A program made the translations under genes and the position numbers. Positions 35,641 to 35,990 of a DNA stretch of 35,990 nt are shown piece by piece. Numbering within the stretch: position 1 is the stretch's first letter; each line of letters opens with the position of its first letter. Where the stretch lies: positions 1-35,990 of the forward strand of contig QHWJ01000226.1 of the NCBI GenBank assembly GCA_003222535.1. The letters run 5' to 3'. Under the pieces are notes generated by a model that worked only from the letters and a program-made list of their open reading frames with translations, did not search any database and was not told the DNA's origin. Origin of the DNA: Acidobacteriota bacterium (lineage in GTDB: Bacteria; Acidobacteriota; Vicinamibacteria; Vicinamibacterales; CAVVIG01).

Positions 35641-35990
35641 TCAACGGCTCTTGAGTCTTTCGGGGGTGTCGGTCTCGGTGGAGGTGTTCGCCACGTCTCT
35701 CGATCGGACGCGGATGCCACCGTTGGTCGTCTCGACCTCGACCTGTGTGCCCCCTCCGTTCAGGCGACCTTCGAAATGACGGCGCGACTTCTCGGACACC
35801 TCGAGCCCGTCGAGCGCGGAAACGTTGATGCCTCCGTTGGTGCAGGAGGCGGAGAGATCCGCCTTCGCGTTCTGCGGCAGCGCCAGCGTGACGCCCCCGT
35901 TGGTCGTGTGCACGGTGATTCTCTCCGGGCCCACAGCCGCCACATCGATGGAGACGCCGCCGTTGGTGGATCGCGCGTCAACCCCGCCGG
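35641..35990 (-). CDS. DUF4097-like beta-strand repeat protein (5' end outside window)
   Basis: The last 116 residues of a protein that starts beyond the window edge. The repeated signature TNGG occurs at a spacing of about 20-45 residues (STNGGVSID, TTNGGVTLALP, CTNGGINVSAL, TTNGGIRVRS), with LNGGGTQVEVE between. Each repeat is a beta-strand turn of the right-handed beta-helix or 'adhesin' type found in DUF4097/DUF4098 proteins. These are probably extracytoplasmic and of unknown role, and are often downstream of anti-sigma or membrane stress genes. The C-terminal tail is polar. Only the partial sequence is visible, so localisation and length cannot be judged. Confidence 0.8.
   Translation of the reverse strand, partial: GGVDARSTNGGVSIDVAAVGPERITVHTTNGGVTLALPQNAKADLSASCTNGGINVSALDGLEVSEKSRRHFEGRLNGGGTQVEVETTNGGIRVRSRDVANTSTETDTPERLKSR

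Overview
The window looks like a chromosomal segment of a GC-rich Acidobacteriota bacterium, probably class Vicinamibacteria (subdivision 6). This placement is inferred from gene families: an acidobacterial-type VWFA-related secreted protein, three PadR-linked duplicated permeases of the 'acidobacterial duplicated orphan permease' (ADOP) type, and many short tandem and palindromic repeats between genes. No rRNA, tRNA, CRISPR array, integrase or transposase was seen.

Layout. 1-3.7 kb: a small zinc-ribbon protein, a secreted FxLYD-like protein, and a minus-strand pair of VWFA protein and PrcB-like protein whose genes overlap by ATGA. A divergent promoter region and a strongly foldable leader precede the VWFA gene. 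4.0-8.9 kb: an M24 peptidase, an HtrA/Do periplasmic protease, a MidA-like methyltransferase and an unrecognised membrane protein. 8.9-11.0 kb: a sugar-1-phosphate nucleotidyltransferase next to an AmgK-type sugar kinase, which fits peptidoglycan sugar salvage. 11.0-20.1 kb: an accessory island of ADOP permeases and PadR regulators, all on the minus strand. Only the middle permease is intact. One neighbour carries a frameshifting deletion; the other has lost periplasmic sequence and carries an inverted fragment of a further PadR-ADOP pair. The island is bounded by 26-bp repeat arrays, a 12-unit array on the left and a short array on the right in mainly opposite orientation.

20.1-33.8 kb is conserved core: sugar phosphate isomerase/epimerase, asnS, rimO, then rimP-nusA-infB-rbfA-nrnA-truB-rpsO-pnp. 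This block covers ribosome maturation, transcription termination, translation initiation, tRNA pseudouridylation and RNA decay. A promoter at the rimO stop codon followed by a textbook terminator hairpin suggests attenuation ahead of rimP. 33.8-36.0 kb: a cupredoxin-like secreted protein, an M48 membrane protease and the 3' part of a DUF4097-like protein that leaves the window.

The most unusual layer is repeats. Heptamer arrays of different sequence (TGATGGC, CAATCCG, AAGTCTG, CCCCAGT) recur between or inside genes, two of them as inverted pairs forming long hairpins. REP-like palindromes with a TTCGACnnGCTCA core lie inside rimO and infB, and 9-bp repeats have been absorbed in frame into truB and a membrane protein.
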